A stretch of 64,000 nucleotides of DNA, taken from Sceloporus undulatus (taxonomy: Eukaryota > Chordata > Lepidosauria > Squamata > Phrynosomatidae). Made by a program: the position numbers and the translations under genes. Positions within the stretch are counted from its first letter, which is position 1. The number at the start of each line of letters is the position of its first letter. Of the stretch, positions 1 to 27,555 are shown one piece after another. The notes below the pieces were generated by a model. It was given only the letters and a program-made list of their open reading frames with translations. It was not told where the DNA came from and did no database searches. The stretch lies in contig NC_056524.1 in assembly GCF_019175285.1 (NCBI RefSeq), forward strand, positions 149,237,832 through 149,301,831, written 5' to 3'.

Positions 1-240
1 AATAATGCTTCTACACAGAAAGTTCAGATCACATAGCGCATCCTGCTTCCCCTTTTCACCTGTCTGACATCTTTCTAAAGGCCAAATAATGTTACACACA
101 AGTATCTGATAAGAAGGTCCATTGGTTTTTTTAAAAAGTCAACATGTTTTGAAATTTGCAGCTGTAACTTTTTTGCAATGATATTGATTTCTGATACTAA
201 TCAGTTACCATCTGGTACTTTCTGCTTGGAAAAAAAAGCG

Positions 241-649
241 AACCAGTGCGGTGTAGTGGTTTGAACGTTGGACTATGATTCTAGAGAGTAGGGTTCAAAT
301 GCCTGCTCAGCCATGAAAACCCACTGGGTGATCTTGGACAAGTCACATTCCTCCAGCCTCAGAGGAAAGCAAAGGCAAACCCTCTCTAAACAAATCTTGC
401 CAAGAACAGGGACGTAGCTAGGATTTTAGGAAAGCGGGGGGGGGGGGGGGGCACACAAAGTGCCCCCCTTTTAATGGGGGGTGGGGGTGGGGGGGCACAG
501 ACGCACACCCCTTTCTTTTTTCTAAGGGGAGGGGGGGTCCGGACCCCAAGAACCCCCCCCCCTTGGCTATGTTCCTGCCAAGAAAACCCTGGTTAGGCTT
601 GGGGTCACCATAAGTCAGAAATGATTTGAAGACACACAACAACAACAAA
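241..649 (+). mobile_element. Sauria-type tRNA-derived SINE, split by a hAT-type insert
   Basis: The head (GTGTAGTGGTTTGAACGTTGG, B-box GGTTCAAATGCC), the middle (AAACCCACTGGGTGATCTTGG) and the Bov-B-like tail (GGGTCACCATAAGTCAGAAA, then CACACAACAACAACAA) are all present. The element is interrupted at 407-577. Confidence 0.88.
407..577. mobile_element. Short hAT-type MITE inserted in the SINE
   Basis: The ends are CAGGGACGTAGCTAGG and CCTTGGCTATGTTCCTG, an inverted pair. CCAAGAA (GCCAAGAA on the left) stands on both sides, an about 8-base target duplication taken from the SINE. The interior is G/C homopolymer-rich. Confidence 0.75.
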
Positions 650-834
650 TGTTTTACCTGAGAAGGAAACAGTGGAAAAGAAGAGTGGATGAGCTTCACC
701 TTTTGCTAAGATCTTAAGATCTCAAATGCAGATTCTAGGAACCATCTCCTTTGTTTTCAAAAAGATAACTGTGTTAGTCCACTGCAACATAAAAAAAGAA
801 AAAGAACGGGAGAGTAGAGAAATGGAATCCAGCA

Positions 835-1045
835 GCCTTTTAAAGACTTGACTGGTTTATTTTACCATGAGCGTTCATTGATTTCAAACTGGGATTGAAA
901 TCTACAAAAGCTTACACTAAATTAACCAAAGATCTACCAAACATTCCTTTACTGGCCAACTGAAATGCACAACATACTTGTTGCAAGCTTTCGAAGCTCC
1001 ACTGGCTTCTTCGTCAGACAAGATGTTGCATACCAAACAGGAGAA
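835..1045 (-). mobile_element. Penelope-like element fragment
   Basis: The region carries the dispersed reptile sequence GACGAAGAAGCCAGTGGAGC on the minus strand next to a second foldback piece. These resemble the non-coding ends of Penelope-like retroelements, which often hold hammerhead ribozymes. No coding remnant is seen. Confidence 0.5.
985..1020 (-). ncRNA. Hammerhead-ribozyme-like core
   Basis: On the minus strand CTGACGA (1011-1017) is followed by one base, a five-pair stem GAAGC/GCTTC with a seven-base loop, and GAAA (989-992). This is the CUGANGA, stem II, GAAA order of hammerhead ribozymes. A GCAACA/TGTTGT pairing downstream could be stem III. Activity is not claimed. Confidence 0.5.
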
Positions 1046-2109
1046 AAATTAGAAATGTTAGTAAGATGCCTGCATTTTGTTGTTTCTGTCCTTAGTTAAG
1101 ATGGTATGGGGAGGGTATCTTTAGCAGGCTTGTCCCTCCTCCTCTGTCCATGCAGCAATTGGGCAAAGTCCAGGAAATTTAAAGTCCATCGGCATATCAA
1201 CAAGGACTCCTCTTGCAATCCAGTATGTCTCCATTCTTGTGAGGCCACAAGCCTCTTTGTAGGCAGAGAACATTGGATTCCTCAAGAAGTCTCCATGTTT
1301 AAATTAACCAGCTAAATGGGCTGTTGATTCCTTCCCCCCCTCCAACTCTCCTTTTTATTTCCTCTGTTGTATTTGCAGTGTCTGTTACCTGCCTTCATGG
1401 TTGGGGGATGTTCAGGGGATGGAGCCCAAAGCTTTCTTTAGCAAATCAAGGTCCCTTGGATTTGAAATATTGAGAGGTAACTGTGCCATCCGGAAAATGG
1501 AGGGAAAAGATGAGGAGCTGCATTTAGGTGGCTTTCCTTCCACACTTTCAGTGCATGAGAGCCAGTGAGGTGAGGAAAAGAGATTTACCATCCAATCCTC
1601 ACTGATCCTTGCTCAATTTCTAACAGATTTCACACAGATTAGTCTTTGCCTGCTGCTCCTAAAACTATGATATGTTCTGCATTATCTTATTTTCATAGGA
1701 ATTGCTCTTTCTGTATGACTGGGATAGGAGTTGGAGAGAAGCTATACTTGCTGTACCAGTACAGCTATACTTGTTGTACCAAGTCAGTAAAGAGAATCTG
1801 TGGGCTGCTCATGCATGTATCTCAGTGTGCACACCTGCATACACATGCATGCAGCCACCGAGCCCTGCTCCAATATCCCTGGCGGCTCTTTCAAGGCCAA
1901 AACGTTGTGTATCCCATATTGGCATGTTGATCTAGGGCCTGGCTAAGAGATCTGGGTTCAAACCTGTAATTAGCTTGAAACCCAGTATATGATCTTTGGT
2001 TAATTCTCATCTCTCAATATAACCTACCACGCAGATATGTGAGGTTGGGAGAGAAACACTTACACTTCCCTTAACTAATTGCTGGTGGTAGAATTCAAAG
2101 ACATAGCTG

Positions 2110-2265
2110 TTTTAGTCTAGAAAATCAATATGCATAGATAACCATGAGCTTTTGTAGACTTGAACCTACATCCTCAGATGTATTTCAGGAAGTAGGCTCA
2201 AGTCTATAAAAACTCACACTGTCAACTTCTATCTTCCAGTTAGTCTCAAAGATGCTGCAAGATCC
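2110..2265 (-). mobile_element. Foldback Penelope-like fragment with a decayed hammerhead-like core
   Basis: CATGAGCTTTTGTAGACTTG is answered by a near-inverted CAAGTCTATAAAAACTCACA. On the minus strand CTGAGGA (2171-2177) is followed by a TGTAG/CTACA stem, with AAAA where GAAA is expected. Two opposed copies of the same end appear fused. Confidence 0.45.
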
Positions 2266-2584
2266 CTCTGCATACTAAATGCTATGGAGGAGCCAAAAGA
2301 GGCCAAGGGTTTCTTTTTATTCCTAACCATGAATGAAGCACGGCCTGCTTTCCTATCCTCTCACACACAACTTCTCATGACAGGCAGCAAATGCTGAATC
2401 AGAACCAGTGACATGGGTTTGTTTCCCATATCCCAGAGATTGTCTCCCTCATTCTTGTAAGACGAGGTGGAGAACAGGCTTGATTCTTCTTGTTCTCCTT
2501 CAGGAAAGAACATTTTCCTCAGAATTTGCTCACCCTTTCAACAATTCTGTGGATGTCATTTGTGTGGCTTCTCTGTTTTGACAG

Positions 2585-18686
<16,102 letters not shown>

Positions 18687-19756
18687 GAATGTCAACCCAA
18701 ACATGGAATTTACCCAGCAGGATTTAAAACTGATCAGTGGCCTACAGGCATATCTTCATTCTTTCTCTGTTTATGTGTTTGCTATTCCCACGGGTATCAA
18801 AGCAGGTTTGTTTTAAGTGAGCATTGCCAACAGACTTTACGCTATTGAAGAGAGTGGGTGAATTAAATTCTGAAACCGCCCTTAATGATTCTGTATTCAT
18901 CTCAAGCCCTGCTGGTTGAATGAGAAGTAGTGACAATTCCAGTCTCCTCCAGGGGCAAAGAAGTAAAAGGGCTTTATTGTAAACTCAACTACAGTTCAAC
19001 TTCTGAATACAATGTTATGGTTCTAGAGAATTAAAATTTCTTATTATGTTTCTGCAGTAATATAATATACAATATACCCAAAGGCATGTTTCATGATCGG
19101 ATTTGGATGAGAAGAAACATCCTAAGCAATACCCGCTCTTGTCTGTATTTGGGTCTGTATTTGGTAACCCTTAATTTGGGTTGGTTTTTTTTTAATGCCG
19201 TGTACTGAGATTACCAGTTTGATATATAGAATACCTCCTCTTCTTCAGGGTCTGAGGACAGACATCTCATGTACTCTTCTATAGTCTGTTTCTCTTCTAA
19301 GTTGGCTTGTTCCTTGAGCAGTTAATGCCAATTGGGACATCATCTCAGAATAGGACAGAATTACATCATAGTATTCCGGTTGAGATACAGCCAATGCTTT
19401 CCCTGTGAGTGGAAATTATGCAAGACAAGGACCTTTTTTATTCACAAGGAAATTAGTCCTGTATGATACATGGTGATATGCCAATACAATCCATCTAAGG
19501 ATACTTTTTGCTTAAGGGTATTTCCAGACAATGCTCCAGTGCTACCAGTCAAAAGGCCATAGTACAGATACCTTGATTTTTTCTCCTTATCAGCTTTTTT
19601 TGGTAGTACAAAAAATATAGACGTGTGGAGAAAATATGGGAGCATTGTAAACAGAATATGACAATGTCTGGAACACCATGAAATTCCATGAATGAGGCAG
19701 GTGGATTGCACACTACAAGACTTATCTAGAAACACTATAAATCCCATTGCAAGCAA
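18687..19756. other. 3' flank of the protease gene
   Basis: It likely contains the 3' UTR. No further gene was seen. AATAAA-like words are weak here. Confidence 0.5.
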
Positions 19757-19995
19757 CAAGACTTATGTTGTTGTTGTCATCTGCCTTCACTTCCAATTTA
19801 TGGTGACCCTAAGGTGACCCAAAGGTACTCTTGGCAAGATTTGTTCAGATGAAGTTTGCCATTGCCTTTCTCTGAGGCTGAGAGCATGTGACTTGCCCAA
19901 GGTCACCCAGTGGGTTTCATGGCCAAGTGGAGAATCAAACCCTAGTCTCCAGTTGTAGTCCAACACTCAAACCACTACGCCACACTGACTCTTTA
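19757..19995 (-). mobile_element. Sauria-type SINE, antisense
   Basis: From TTGTTGTTGTCATCTGCC through CACCCAGTGGGTTTCATGGC to CTCAAACCACTACGCCACAC it is a near full-length element on the minus strand. The second copy is at about 40198-40413. Confidence 0.88.
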
Positions 19996-20435
19996 TGTTA
20001 GCATGACTTATATATTATGCTGGTTGCAATGAAAATTAATGCCATCTAATTTAACTTAGAGTGGGATCACTATCTGTAGCACTCAATACTGCAAGATTGT
20101 TCTCCATTACTATCTCATGTTCAGTCCTTCTCTAGCCTATGGCATTAAGAGAAAACTGCACAACAGCACTATTGTTAGCCACTCTTCTTAGCTACAGTCG
20201 TTTAACGTGCAATAAGGCATTGAAATGCTGGACTGTATGTACCATTTCACTGTAAGGGAAATTTCCAGAGACATAAAGACCAACAGTTACTTCCCACCAT
20301 CAGAACAACCACCATCACCGCACATAAGAATTTTTGCTTTGTTGTTATCATGCTTCTCCTCCTGACTGAAACACTTGCTTTGCTGCTCACTTGTCCTCTC
20401 TCTGCAAGGGGAAGGCAAAACTGCATTTAGCTAGT

Positions 20436-20665
20436 GCCGCAATAACCCAAAGGCACCAGATCCTGTCTGATCTTGGAAACTAAGGGGGCTAGCTCTGTTT
20501 AGTACTTGGATGGGAGATTACCAACAACTACCAAGGACTGTAAACTATATTTCAGAGGAAGGATCTAACAAAACCACCTCTGAGTATTTCGTGCCTAAGA
20601 AAACACTATGAAATTCATGGGGTTACCATAACAGGCAACTTCAAGGTCCATGCAGGCATATTGTT
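20436..20665 (+). mobile_element. 5S rRNA-derived SINE (5S-Sauria type)
   Basis: GATCCTGTCTGATCTTGGAA, then AGTACTTGGATGGGAGA, is clearly 5S rRNA. The 3' part (AGAGGAAGGATCTAACAAAA, GGGGTTACCATAACAGGCAA) is SINE body with a Bov-B-like tail. It is a SINE and not a 5S gene. Copy two is at about 40882-41125. Confidence 0.85.
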
Positions 20666-21624
20666 TCCCACTAAATACTTAGTAAACATACATTGAAACA
20701 TTTAACAATTAAAGCAAATGAGAAAGAAATTCAAGACTCAGTCATTAGACCTGAAATAATTAAAACAAAGCTTATTAATTTGATAAGTGGGAATTACCAA
20801 TTTAATTTCCGATTTGTGATAAAATAAAAGCCCCATTGGCTAATGACATAAAATGGAGAGAATCCTGGAATATTCATTGGAAATTTTAAACCTTGGCTTT
20901 CCTAAAATATTTTTAATAAACATCAGAAGAACAGTTATAAAAAAGCAGGTGCATCATGCAGCGTTGCATTGCTGGCTAACTACTGCTTTGTTAGTAGGTA
21001 TTGATTCATAGCTTACAATGGTCAGTTGATGGGACCTAACAAACCTGCTTAGAATATGAAGTCTTCATTGGAGATTCTTCTGTACCCTTCTGTCAACAGG
21101 GCCATCCTCTGCCCAGGGATATGCCCACAGCAACTCCTCACCAAGCATGAATCAGTCTGACTCCCACATGGCTGCCAGACCATTTACTGAATTTTGCCAA
21201 AAACACAGTGGTAATGGGATTCACTGAGTAAAATGTTTTGAGGTCTCAGAGTTAGGGCTCCCACTTCCCAGTAGAGAGCTTCATAGTGATCTGGGTTTCT
21301 GCCTGTGTGATAAGGTACTGGGGAATGGCAAGACTGCACAGGGTTTGGGCCCTGGCATAGGGATCTCTAAAGCTTGCTCTTCTTGCCAGTAGGCCATTCC
21401 CAGATCTGGCCTCCAGTTGTATTAATCTATTACAGCATCCTGGCTTCATTGTTGGGGATGCTACCCTGGGTCTCTCTCGCCTTTAGTCCCGGTCCCTGGC
21501 TTGAGACCTTTAGACAGGTTAGTGGCTGCAGGACCTGGCACAAAGTCAACCCCTTTAGTTAAGTATGGGACCCAGGCAGGAGAAACCTGTAGAGTGGCCC
21601 TTGAGAAGCAGACCCATTGAACAG

Positions 21625-21745
21625 TTTTTGGGTGGGTTTTTCAGGTTATATGGCCATGTTCTAGAAGAGTTTATTCCTGATGTTTCGCCAGCATCTGTGG
21701 CTGGCATCTTCAGAGAAATCCCATTGAAGCCAGGCACAGATTACA
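21625..21745 (-). mobile_element. Penelope-like element end
   Basis: The dispersed squamate sequence TGATGTTTCGCCAGCATCTG / GGCTGGCATCTTCAGAGAA is present. Read on the minus strand it contains a complete hammerhead-like core. No coding part is attached. Confidence 0.5.
21683..21713 (-). ncRNA. Hammerhead-ribozyme-like core with a perfect stem II
   Basis: On the minus strand CTGAAGA (21707-21713), one base, a six-pair stem GCCAGC/GCTGGC with a seven-base loop, then GAAA (21683-21686). Both invariant boxes are intact and the stem is perfect. The layout matches the core at 985-1020. Flanking stems I and III were not established. Confidence 0.55.
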
Positions 21746-22539
21746 GCTAGTAGTGAGCAGCTGCTCTGATGAAACTACCTTGGTCTGCCATTTGCTTGCA
21801 CCAGGCTCCTTGGGGACAAGGAAGCTTGTTTGCTCACCCTTGTTTCTAGGGTAACTGGTTTATCTCCTGCAGCATATCATCTCAGTAATAGAGAGAGGGC
21901 AGGTGGACTCTTTCTGAGCTTATCCTTGGCTACTGGCTTTCCGGTCTTCTCCCTGGAGAGACTTCCGTGCCTGCCATCAATGCTGCTTTTAGGAAAAGCA
22001 GTCTTATTCTCTCATAGAGGCCTCTGTGCTTCCTGCTGTCCCTGAGGATTTTCTCTTCCTCTGGTCTCTTTCCCTTAGCAGCTGCACCTGAGGTGTTGTC
22101 ATGCAACCAACTACCTGAAAGCCCTGCTGCAGACATCTCTGCCTTTAAAGAAACCGGAGCACCTCTGGTGATTTGTGCTGCTCTCGGCACTCACCCATAT
22201 CGGTGGATCGGAGAGCTTTGAAACGTCCCATTAGTGTGGTGCCAACATTTCTTCCCCCCCCCCCTACACTTTGAAAGCTTTTGTAAACCATTTTAATCTT
22301 AACTGATTCAGTATGTGGTTTTACTGTTGTTATTTATTGTATTTGTACTTCTATTGTGTCTTTTTTCACTTGTTACCTGCTCTGGGAACTTTAGGGTTCA
22401 AAGGTGGGAAATAAATTTGTAAAAAAAACAAAAAAAGACAACGGTGAAGAGACAGTTTTGTAAAGAGATAGTCTTGGGTCCAGATCATTTGCATCTCTCT
22501 CTGTGAGCTTGCCTATGTTCTAGGATCTGCAGGGGAAGG

Positions 22540-22935
22540 CTTTCTCTCAGTCCTACTGCCATCCCAGGCATGCTTGGTAAAGATATGAGAGAGAGCCTTC
22601 TCTGTGGCTGCTTCCAAGCTGTGGAACTCCCTTCCCTGGGAGGTCTGGTTGGACCTCTCTCATGTCTTTCTGCCAGCAGGTAAAGACCTTTTTATTTAAG
22701 GAAGCATTTGGTTTTTTAATGTGATGTGGCAGATAGAGCTATTTTAATAGGGGGTGTAGTGCTTTTATTCTGTTATATTTTAAGCGTCTTTTAATACTGC
22801 GTTTAACTTGTGTTTTTAATTTTAGTTTAATTGTATGTTAACTTTTTAAATTGTATTGTGCTTTTAAAACATTGAAGGCTGCCTTGGATCCCATGCTGGG
22901 AGAAAGGTGGGATATAAATTAACTAACTAAATGGG
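22540..22935 (+). mobile_element. LINE 3' end (L2/CR1 group)
   Basis: GAGAGCCTTCTCTGTGGCTG, TGGAACTCCCTTCCCTGGGA and the tail GGCTGCCTTGGATCCCATGC / GGGATATAAATTAACTAAC are the RT C-terminus and 3' end of a lizard LINE. The same type of tail recurs at 57640-57990. Confidence 0.65.
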
Positions 22936-23069
22936 ATTCTGTGTTTCAATGTGATATAACTCTGGGGAAGCTGATATTCCTCTCTAGTGGGAGGGAGGAA
23001 TGAATGTAAGGGGTGGGGTGTGTGTGAAAGAGAGAAGAAAATACTAGAGAATGAGAGGAGAGAGACATA

Positions 23070-23360
23070 GGACACTTTCACATGGAGGGTGCGTCATTAA
23101 AATGTGGTAATAGCACGATCAAGGGGAAGATTATCACACCCCCACGCGCTTCTCTCATTTGTGTCCTATGCGTAAACTGTAATGGATGCATCATTGGGTA
23201 ATAACTTTTCCGTTATTAACCAATGACGCATCCATTACAGTTTACACATGTGACATGAATGGGAGAAGCGTGCGGGGGTTTGACACTCTTCCCCATGATT
23301 GTGCTATTATCAAATTTTAATCACGTTTTAATGATGCTTGCCTCCTGTGTGAAAGTGTCT
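23070..23360. mobile_element. Long palindromic MITE, ends GGACACTTTCACA / TGTGAAAGTGTCT
   Basis: Nearly the whole 290 bases pair with themselves; the centre is GGTAATAACTTTTCCGTTAT. ATA flanks both ends. The second copy is at about 43605-43895. Confidence 0.85.
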
Positions 23361-23669
23361 ATAAGCATTAGCTCTTTGGGGTAACTCTAGAGATCTAATG
23401 TTGGGTAGAAAATTGTCTGGCTTGTAGGAGTGCCTTTTGCCTCCATTAATGTTCTACATGTATGTTCTACTTATGTTCAACTTTTGTAAATAAAACAATA
23501 TTACACACAAAAAAGGTCTTCATTATTCTTCCATCCCAAACAAATCCAACTCAGGTAGCACAGCACTAAATTAGCAGTGCTCAGGGACAAAAGCAACAAC
23601 TATAAATTAAAACAGCAGTGAGATATTTGTATTTAACTATCCAGTGTTGGATGAAACTCGTAGGAGATA

Positions 23670-23903
23670 CAGTTGGCTCTTCTCTTCTGCACACTCGGCA
23701 TCCAGGGAGTGGAGCATCTGCGGATGGCACCGTCCTGTTCTCCCCAATGGTGGTGCATGCACGCGGTCACACCAATATGGTCACACACATGTCGCGCCAC
23801 CTTTGCAAGCAACAAGACTTGAAGTCTTGCAAATTTTGCTATTTAGGGGAGTGGGGGTTGGTGGGTCTGGAACAGAACCACTGCAGATATGAAGAGCCGA
23901 CTG
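23670..23903. mobile_element. Tigger-like MITE, TA-flanked
   Basis: CAGTTGGCTCT at the left and AGAGCCGACTG at the right are inverted ends, each flanked by TA. This is the pattern of non-autonomous Tc1/mariner (pogo/Tigger) elements. Copy two: about 44200-44428. Confidence 0.75.
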
Positions 23904-24127
23904 TACTTAGGATTTATAAGCAGCTACACAATAATGCAGAGGACAGCGGTTCCTTTTCTGTGTCAAAGTACAGTCTTTAGGATTGCTAATGCTAACTCTG
24001 GTGTCATCTACCATCTGGTCTTCCACCAAATCAGCTTCTGTAATTACTTTATTAAATTGTTAGAGATTTAGTTTTTAAAAGTCCTGTTTCTGAGACAAGG
24101 TTGTCAACATGTCCAAAGGCTTATTCC

Positions 24128-24320
24128 AATACACTGTAGGATAATTTCCAATAAGTGTTGCAGCTCCATCTTAAGGAATCCTGGGATTTGTAGTTTTACA
24201 AGGTTTAAGCCTTCACTGCTAAAGAGTGCTTCACAAAACAAATCTCATGATTCTGTAGGATGGAGCCATGCCAGTTAAAATGATGTCAAGCTGCATTATT
24301 TTTACAGTGTAGATGCACCC
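24128..24320. mobile_element. Foldback MITE with ACACTGTAG / ACAGTGTAG ends (hAT-like)
   Basis: GGAATCCTGGGATTTGTAGT and the inverted partner around CATGATTCTGTAGGATGGAG, with TACAGTGTAGATGCACCCC at the right, belong to a repeat widespread in squamates. Class is tentative. Confidence 0.55.
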
Positions 24321-26060
24321 CAAGACAAAATAAATGAGTCTGAGAGAATACCCCTTTAGGGCTGAAGGGTGGGGTATAAATACCGTAGATAAATAAAAAA
24401 GTAAATGGTTTTGGGAGGGATGTTATGGGGGAGGGCAGACTGATCTTCATCCTTAATGTCAGAAGGGGGAAGGTTTGCTCCTACCTTTAGAGTAGATACC
24501 ATTAGAATCCCAAGTGCTTACCTTTAATGTTTCCCATGTATCTACCTTTTTCCTGTGTAGAGAAGAAGTAACACACACAGTTAACACTGCAACTTGGAAA
24601 TACTGTGCCAGTGAGGGCAAAAGTTCCCTTCCCCTCCCAATTGTTTTTCTATCTAAGCTTGACAGATGTGCATGTTAGCTATCTTGAAGGTCTCCCAGAT
24701 CAAAGGAGTTATAGGATTTTAACAGCTTTTAATTGTCATGCTTAAATGTTTATGCTCTGCGTTGTCGTTAAAATAAATGCTGAAGGCAGCTTGATAGAAA
24801 TAATTAAAACAAGAAGTACGCATCTGAGAAATCTGCAATATGCAAAATAAAGAAAGAACATATAAAAAACATCAAAACATGGGGAAGTTAAAAGTACTGT
24901 ATTTGCAGCTTGGCAGAGAGCCAACGGGAAAAGAGCAATGCAGGCTCTCCATGAAGCTTTTATTGTTTCAGCATGACTGGAGAGAAGACTGTGCCCCATG
25001 TGCCAGCCAAACACAACTCACACCTTGTCAAAATCAGAGTAACTTCCTCTCTGGTGGATCTTAATGAGTAAGCATTCTGACATACTGGTACTACAGTCCA
25101 TGAAGTTGCTGCAGAACAGGCATGTTATATGCTCCCTGTTCATATGTTCTGGTCCAAACTCTTGCTGTTTTATGCTGGATGGATCAGTTGAAATTCCCTA
25201 ATACATTCCAAAACAGTCTCACATAGAATGCAGTAATCCAATCTCAATGTAACCAATGCAAATATCACTGCAGCCAGATCTACCTGCTCTTGGAACAGAT
25301 GCAGTTGGAGCACTAGCCTCTCCCACACAAAAACTGGCCACAGCCACTATTCTAGGCATTTCAGGAGTAGTGTCAGATCCAGGAGTATTCCTAAATGCAA
25401 ACCTGAGTCCTGAAACAGAGTGTTGTCCCATTCCAGTCTCTGTATTAGGAATTGACAGAAACCTTTTACAGCGTTTTCTAAGGCCTTCATTCTAAAACTG
25501 TTGTTAGGTGTTAAATAAAATATTCCCTGCGTGGGAGTTGCAGTCCTACTAATGAGAATTTTATCTGAAAAACCTCCCTTCCAGAGTTTACTCAAGAACA
25601 AGAATAGAGTTTATTTTATTAATTACATGATTTTAAAAAATAATAACATGATTTTAAAAATGTTTCCCAGCTTTCAGGGCCTAGCTCTAGACTCTCTTCT
25701 CCAGTTCTTAGGGCATGGAGAAAGAATCTCAGAGTAAAGCACTGCCTTGAAAAGTGTGTGTTTATATATTTTTTCCTAATTACTTAGACTTTTTTTAAAA
25801 AATTGAATGTTGTATTTCTGCACTTGTGGTTGATGTTTACTGTATAATGCTTAATGACATCACTAGGGGCTGCCACTTGTAACATCAACTTTGTGATATC
25901 ACACGGGATTATCTCCAGCCGTGAAATGTTAGGGCCTGGGATGTCTTTATCTGGCAACCCTAAGTGAACAAGAAATACCCACTATAAAGGCATAAATAGC
26001 TTCTATTATTTTTTATTAAAAAGCTACAGCATTTCAGATCACTGAGCCATTTTCCGTACA

Positions 26061-26391
26061 CAGCGGGACCTTGGTATCTGTGGGGGGATCCATTTTGCCC
26101 CCCCCCCTCACGCGGATACCAAAATCTGTGGGTGCTCAAGTTCCATTGTCCCCAATGGCCACATGTGCATGCAACCGCACCACCATTAGGGATAACAGGA
26201 CTTCAGATGAAGTCTCATTATTCCTAATGGTAGCATGGCTGCATGCATGCATTGCCACTGGGAACAATGGGGGCTGTCGCTAATGGCAGCGGGGCCATGT
26301 GCATGCACCGCCATTGGGGACAATGTGGGCTTGCCATCTGCGGCTGCTCAAATCTGCAGATGGCAAGTCTGTGGATACTGAGGTCCCACTG
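26061..26391. mobile_element. Tigger-like MITE
   Basis: CAGCGGGACCTTGGTATC and GATACTGAGGTCCCACTG are inverted ends; TA lies on the right. The interior repeats the words CATGTGCATGCA and CCATT.GG several times. Copy two: about 46892-47225. Confidence 0.75.
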
Positions 26392-27288
26392 TAATAAGCC
26401 ATATGGACAAAGCTAATTGTTAGTCCCAACTAGAGTCATCGACTTCACATCAGAGTCATCTCATTTACTAATGTGAATTTACATCAATATTGACATATCA
26501 AGTTTCCATTCATGTAGTTGGTCTACTCTAGGTGGGACTAACAATTGGTTTTAGGCCATGGAGCATACTCCATCCCCCCCTTTCCAGTTATAACAGTGGG
26601 ATGTGATTCACTTTGATTTAACGTAAGGTATGGCCATATAATTTCAATACTGTACATGCAAAAATTCTTCAAGTTTATAAGGCGAAATAACAACACAGTT
26701 GCTTTCAAGTCTGGTATATTACTGTAAGTACTTCTCAAGTGGAATAACACTACTCCTCTCATGCCCATAATTTTATATCACTTTTTGTGATAATATATTT
26801 TTTTGCCCAAGACTGTACTTGAATAAAGCAGGATAACACCATTTGCTTTGCCTTTTGATAGCTATTCCCTTGTCAGTTACATTCAACACACTGTTCTCCC
26901 CTCAGCACTAAAAAAAGAGACAAGGCACAGCAATTATCAAATTGTCTGTTGTGTGTTATTAGCAAGAGGTGTAATTACAGCTGCCTGTGTTAATTATTGT
27001 GTCTTCCTTTCAGTTTATATGTTTTCCAGACAATCTATCCACAAAAGAGAGGGGGGGAACAAAGATAGATAGTAATTGTAGAGCTAGAAGTCTAGTTGGT
27101 AAATCCTTCTCTATGTACTGGACTTGAGGATCCTGTTTTGGTCCAATAAATAGATGTCTGAACACTGAAAAGAAAACATTTAATATGATTTGAAGAAGAA
27201 ACATGAAATAGGATGATCACAACTTTAGTACAAATAGAAAAACTACCAATCAAATAAATTCCCTTATAATTCCCCTCTAGTAGACAAT

Positions 27289-27555
27289 GGCCTTGAGCAG
27301 ACGGTGGTGCCATGGTGGTGCCGTTTGCGCTGTGGCCATGACGATAGCATGTGCCAGCCCAGAACCAGGCCACCGCTACAGTTTTGAACTGGGCTGGCTA
27401 AAGGAGTGGTTTTGGTCCACTCCTTTTTGGCCCAGTTCTTTTGCCTTGGAGCAGTGTTGGGGCAGCTTCCAGCCTCTTTCAGGGCATGCATCATCTAAAT
27501 GCCAAGCCCTCAATGTGGCCCACAGGCAGCCCTTTTGGCCTGTCTATTTCAGGCC
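27289..27555. mobile_element. Diverged member of the GGCC palindromic MITE family
   Basis: GGCCTTGAGCAGAC at the left and GGCCTGTCTATTTCAGGCC at the right keep the family ends; GCATGCATCATCTAAATGCC keeps the arm. The centre holds a separate palindrome, AGGAGTGG...CCACTCCT. Confidence 0.55.

Larger units (their letters stand above)
650..2109. other. Left flank outside the listed repeats, no gene found
   Basis: Apart from the Penelope-like fragment there is ordinary AT-rich non-coding DNA. I looked for a kringle-type exon (WGYC, FCR.PDG) and a signal peptide on the plus strand and saw none. Stretch 2266-2584 up to the first exon is likewise featureless. Confidence 0.6.
20666..22539. other. Intergenic DNA around the Penelope-like fragment
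   Basis: 21260-21620 and 21750-22430 have moderately GC-rich, LINE-like text ending GGTGGGAAATAAATTTGTAA, possibly a decayed LINE 3' region, but no domain could be identified. Confidence 0.4.

Noticed and set aside
1380-1500. Candidate kringle exon
   Set aside because: G-rich text only; none of the kringle cysteine or WGYC motifs.
20450-20530. 5S rRNA gene
   Set aside because: Diverged from 5S and followed by SINE body; it is a SINE.
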